Source of the DNA: Serilophus lunatus
Lineage: Eukaryota; Chordata; Aves; Passeriformes; Eurylaimidae
Direction: 5' to 3'
Length of the DNA: 64,000 nt
Assembly (NCBI GenBank): GCA_013399895.1
Contig: VXBA01005600.1
Location: 1,728,691-1,792,690 of the forward strand
Part shown: positions 62,671 through 64,000 of the stretch, piece after piece
Layout of the letters: each line of letters opens with the position of its first letter
Numbering within the stretch: position 1 is the first letter of the stretch
Notes under the pieces: model-generated
What the model was told of the DNA's origin: nothing
Database searches by the model: none
What the model saw: the letters and a program-made list of their open reading frames with translations, nothing else
Made by a program: the position numbers and the translations under genes

Positions 62671-64000
62671 AAACTAATTCAAAGCAACAGCTTGTTTAAT
62701 TATGCTAACAGTTACCAAAATACTGATTGGAAATTAAGCAGGCATGGAGTAGTTGCAAATCACAGCCTTGTACTGATGGCAAAACAAAAGTTTGACTGAT
62801 ATTGGGAAGGGAAGTGCTAATGTTTTGGTGACAATGACCTGTCCCTTTTGGAAAACACAGGGTCAGCTTTAAATGCCAGTTTAGTAAGAGTCATCGGGTA
62901 AAAAGTTCAGCTGTCCAAAAAATCTTGAATTGTGGATTGAATCAAGGGATGCAACAGTGACACTTCAACAGTTAGGGGTGGGGGAAGAATTGAATGAGAT
63001 GGAAGAAAAGCCTGAAGGGTGAAAAGGAAGCTCTGTGCCAGCTGGGGAAGTCAGTCAGAGGTGAAGAGCTCTCAGTTGGTGTGTCAGTACAGTGAGTAGC
63101 TGCTTCACCTCCTGCCTGTGCACCCCCCACCCTGCCTCTGCTTGTGGTGACCTTTCTTTCGTGCTTCCCTACCAAACACAATGGACTTCTGCAGTAAAAA
63201 GCAGTTTTAACTAATACCTAAAGCTACTCTGAAAACAGACTAGGAATCTAAAAGCTTTTATAAACATGCCATATGTATCCTCTTCAGACAGTACAGTCTT
63301 TCTCCCATCCACTTCCCTCCAAACCTGGTACCATCTGTACATTCTCTTTGTGTGCTCGCCAGAATTGAAAGCAAACGCATTAAGCTTATATTGTGGGGCA
63401 TGCAATAGGGAGGGAGAACCTCAGAGCAGATAACAAAGTCAGAACTTGTTTGTGTATATTTTGGAACAACGTTCCTAGATAAAGCACAGTAAGCAAATCC
63501 AGCTCAATTTTACATGGATACTTATTCCAATTTATAAAATATATTTTCTTTTACATGCAATCAGCCAAGAAAAACTGAACATTCAGGTATTTCTGTGCTT
63601 GAGTGTTCCTGCACGTGACATCCACATACTCAGAATTTCTTGTTGTTCAGGACGAAGTTTTAAGTTAGTGTAATGTACTTCATGGTGAGTTTATTGAGAC
63701 AATTTTTTAACTGAGTTTCCTGAAGGCCTGCTTTATACTTTGGACAGTTTATAGTGCCTCCAGGAACAAAAATGCTTCTATTTTTGGATGGATTAACGAA
63801 GGAGAATTGTGTGACTATAACATTGGCCCATTCTTCCCAAGTACTAGTAGCTTTAATGCAAGCAGGGAATAACAGCATCCCAGTTATCAAAGGGAGAGAA
63901 TTTAGGTTGCAAATTTTTAATTTGACTTTTTTTTTAAGATCCAGAAATAATTCTGCATTATTTTGCAGGCAGTAGTTAACCTTTCCACATTAAGCACTTC
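62671..64000. other. downstream intergenic DNA, no gene seen
   Basis: No exon, transposon or RNA gene was recognised. Open frames on both strands near 63660-63975 are mutual shadows without a known domain. In mammals REELD1 and SLC10A7 lie beyond LSM6, but neither could be identified here. Confidence 0.5.

Noticed and set aside
1..64000. tRNA, rRNA, CRISPR array or bacterial operon
   Set aside because: No clover-leaf B-box context, no regularly spaced repeats and no dense gene strings were seen; the window is vertebrate.

Overview
The window is a piece of a vertebrate nuclear genome, almost certainly a bird. The coding part is intron-split, the intergenic DNA is AT-rich and CpG-poor, and the recognisable transposons are the avian set: 5'-truncated CR1 LINEs, an older CR1/L3-like LINE, MIR-like SINE relics, a probable hAT-type MITE and a solo ERVL-like LTR of the sort common in birds. 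Nothing prokaryotic is present: no operons, CRISPR arrays or tRNA clusters.

Layout. Bases 1-190 are GC-rich, homopolymer-laden and poor in quality, with a single N at 180; they look like a contig edge. From about 190 to 56 kb the DNA is non-coding apart from one unproven exon candidate. It holds a CR1 copy (6445-7312, +), an old LINE on the minus strand (21545-22870) with further pieces at 25740-26045 and 35060-35190, MIR-like relics (20235-20350, 27500-27690, 39755-39790, 42625-42785, 48480-48645), a MITE-like element (39874-40190), a solo LTR (41968-42537) and many simple repeats. A 440-base open segment at 52965-53404 has coding-like codon use behind a strong splice acceptor and could be a terminal exon of an unrecognised gene. 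A CR1 3' end (56350-56548) lies just before a CpG island broken by a 280-base assembly gap (56881-57160).

The one certain gene is LSM6 on the plus strand. Its coding exons are 57310-57403, 60765-60878 and 62419-62453. They join in phase to an 80-residue protein with a complete Sm fold, followed by two AATAAA signals. LSm6 is a subunit of the LSm1-7 ring (cytoplasmic mRNA decay) and the LSm2-8 ring (U6 snRNA 3' end binding). In mammals LSM6 has a large gene-poor interval on the ZNF827 side, which fits the long non-coding stretch here, but neither neighbour was seen in this window.

I found no convincing undescribed system. The points most worth a second look are the exon candidate at 52965, two isolated CpG-rich patches (10.86-11.02 kb and 25.26-25.48 kb), the hairpins, parallel A/C-rich expansions inside two unrelated LINE copies, the gap in the LSM6 promoter, and several homeodomain-site-rich stretches that read like conserved non-coding elements.
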